This document shows positions 63,774 through 64,000 of a stretch of DNA of 64,000 nucleotides, piece after piece. Both the position numbers and the translations under genes were made by a program. How positions within the stretch are numbered: position 1 is the first letter of the stretch; the number at the start of each line of letters is the position of its first letter. The notes under the pieces were generated by a model. That model was not told the DNA's origin. It ran no database searches and was given only the letters and a program-made list of their open reading frames with translations. This DNA comes from REBR01 sp033721915 (lineage in GTDB: Bacteria > Pseudomonadota > Gammaproteobacteria > Pseudomonadales > Oleiphilaceae): assembly GCA_033721915.1 (NCBI GenBank), contig JAWWAC010000003.1:62001-126000 (forward strand), given 5' to 3'.

Positions 63774-64000
63774 ATGCCCCATACATTGCCCGAGTTACCT
63801 TACGCTTACGACGCACTCGAGCCGCACATTGATGCCACGACCATGGAGATCCACCACTCCAAGCATCATCAGACCTACGTCAACAACCTCAATGGCATTC
63901 TCGAGGGCACTGGCCTGGAAGAGGTTCCGGTGGATGAGCTGATTTCCAACCTGGACCGGGTGCCGGACGACAAGCGCCAGCCGGTCATCAACAACGGTGG
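63774..64000 (+). CDS. sodA: Superoxide dismutase, Mn-type (partial, runs off the window)
   Basis: The first 75 residues (the reading frame continues beyond the end) match manganese-type SodA: PHTLPELPYAYDALEPHID, then MEIHHSKHHQTYVNNL with the first metal-ligand His, and PVDELISNLDRVPDDKR. Dismutates superoxide in the cytoplasm. The start ATG has GGAGG 8-9 bases upstream. Metal type cannot be fixed without the C-terminal half. Confidence 0.9.
   Translation, partial: MPHTLPELPYAYDALEPHIDATTMEIHHSKHHQTYVNNLNGILEGTGLEEVPVDELISNLDRVPDDKRQPVINNG

Overview
The window is a 64 kb chromosomal piece of a GC-rich (roughly 60-63% by eye) Gram-negative bacterium, most likely a free-living, probably marine or halotolerant gammaproteobacterium. 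The indications are an outer-membrane porin, TonB/ExbB/ExbD, lipoproteins, MATE and BCCT transporters, malate:quinone oxidoreductase, YfbR, a ChaC-like protein and NirBD-type assimilatory nitrite reductase. I cannot name the genus. No rRNA, tRNA, CRISPR array, transposase, integrase or prophage gene was found. Coding density is high, many genes overlap by 4 bases, and several convergent pairs overlap at their 3' ends.

Layout. 0-10 kb: an orphan ModA-like binding protein overlapping yfbR, an L,D-transpeptidase, a MarR regulator behind an MFS transporter, an ExeM/NucH-type nuclease, a PAS-GGDEF-EAL protein, a truncated dehydrogenase and an AraC-family regulator. 10.3-23.4 kb: a complete nitrate assimilation locus. 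23.5-26.5 kb: a SprT-like protein, a DUF4136 lipoprotein and an Aer-type chemoreceptor. 26.6-30.0 kb: a TauE/SafE permease and a Fur-boxed exbB-exbD-exbD-tonB operon whose TonB carries about 45 (E/Q)P repeats. 30-45 kb: small-molecule and envelope genes (BCCT transporter, aldehyde dehydrogenase, hemD, a PEP-CTERM protein, MATE, porin, a MASE1-GGDEF-EAL protein). 45-54 kb: GST-like protein, mqo, an MDR oxidoreductase, a Nudix-MBL fusion, threonine dehydratase-like and CinA-like proteins, a UDG-family protein, an SRPBCC protein and a ChaC-like protein. 54-64 kb: a HEPN-like protein, a DUF6351 lipoprotein, a frameshifted AraC-type remnant, a large GAF-PAS-GGDEF-EAL protein, a lytic transglycosylase, a dnaQ-like fragment and the start of sodA.

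The best-supported system is the nitrate locus. Transport (nrtABC), nitrite reduction (nasB-like, nirB, nirD) and nitrate reduction (nasA) form three transcription units. Each unit has its own sigma-54 promoter (TGGCAC-N5-[AT]TGCA) and its own short leader. Each leader ends in an intrinsic terminator only tens of bases (about 10-40) before the start codon. In all three, a GGC-[ANNGNN]-GCC hexaloop hairpin overlaps the 5' arm of the terminator. This is the signature of ANTAR-protein antitermination, and the ANTAR regulator (nasT) and its nitrate/nitrite sensor (nasS) lie in the same cluster. The locus therefore appears to be gated twice: nitrogen limitation through sigma-54, and nitrate/nitrite through NasS-NasT.

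Other themes are c-di-GMP signalling (three multidomain GGDEF/EAL proteins with intact or degenerate motifs), iron-regulated energy transduction, several decayed genes (dehydrogenase, AraC-type, dnaQ-like), and a window-wide excess of the word CACTG/CAGTG.
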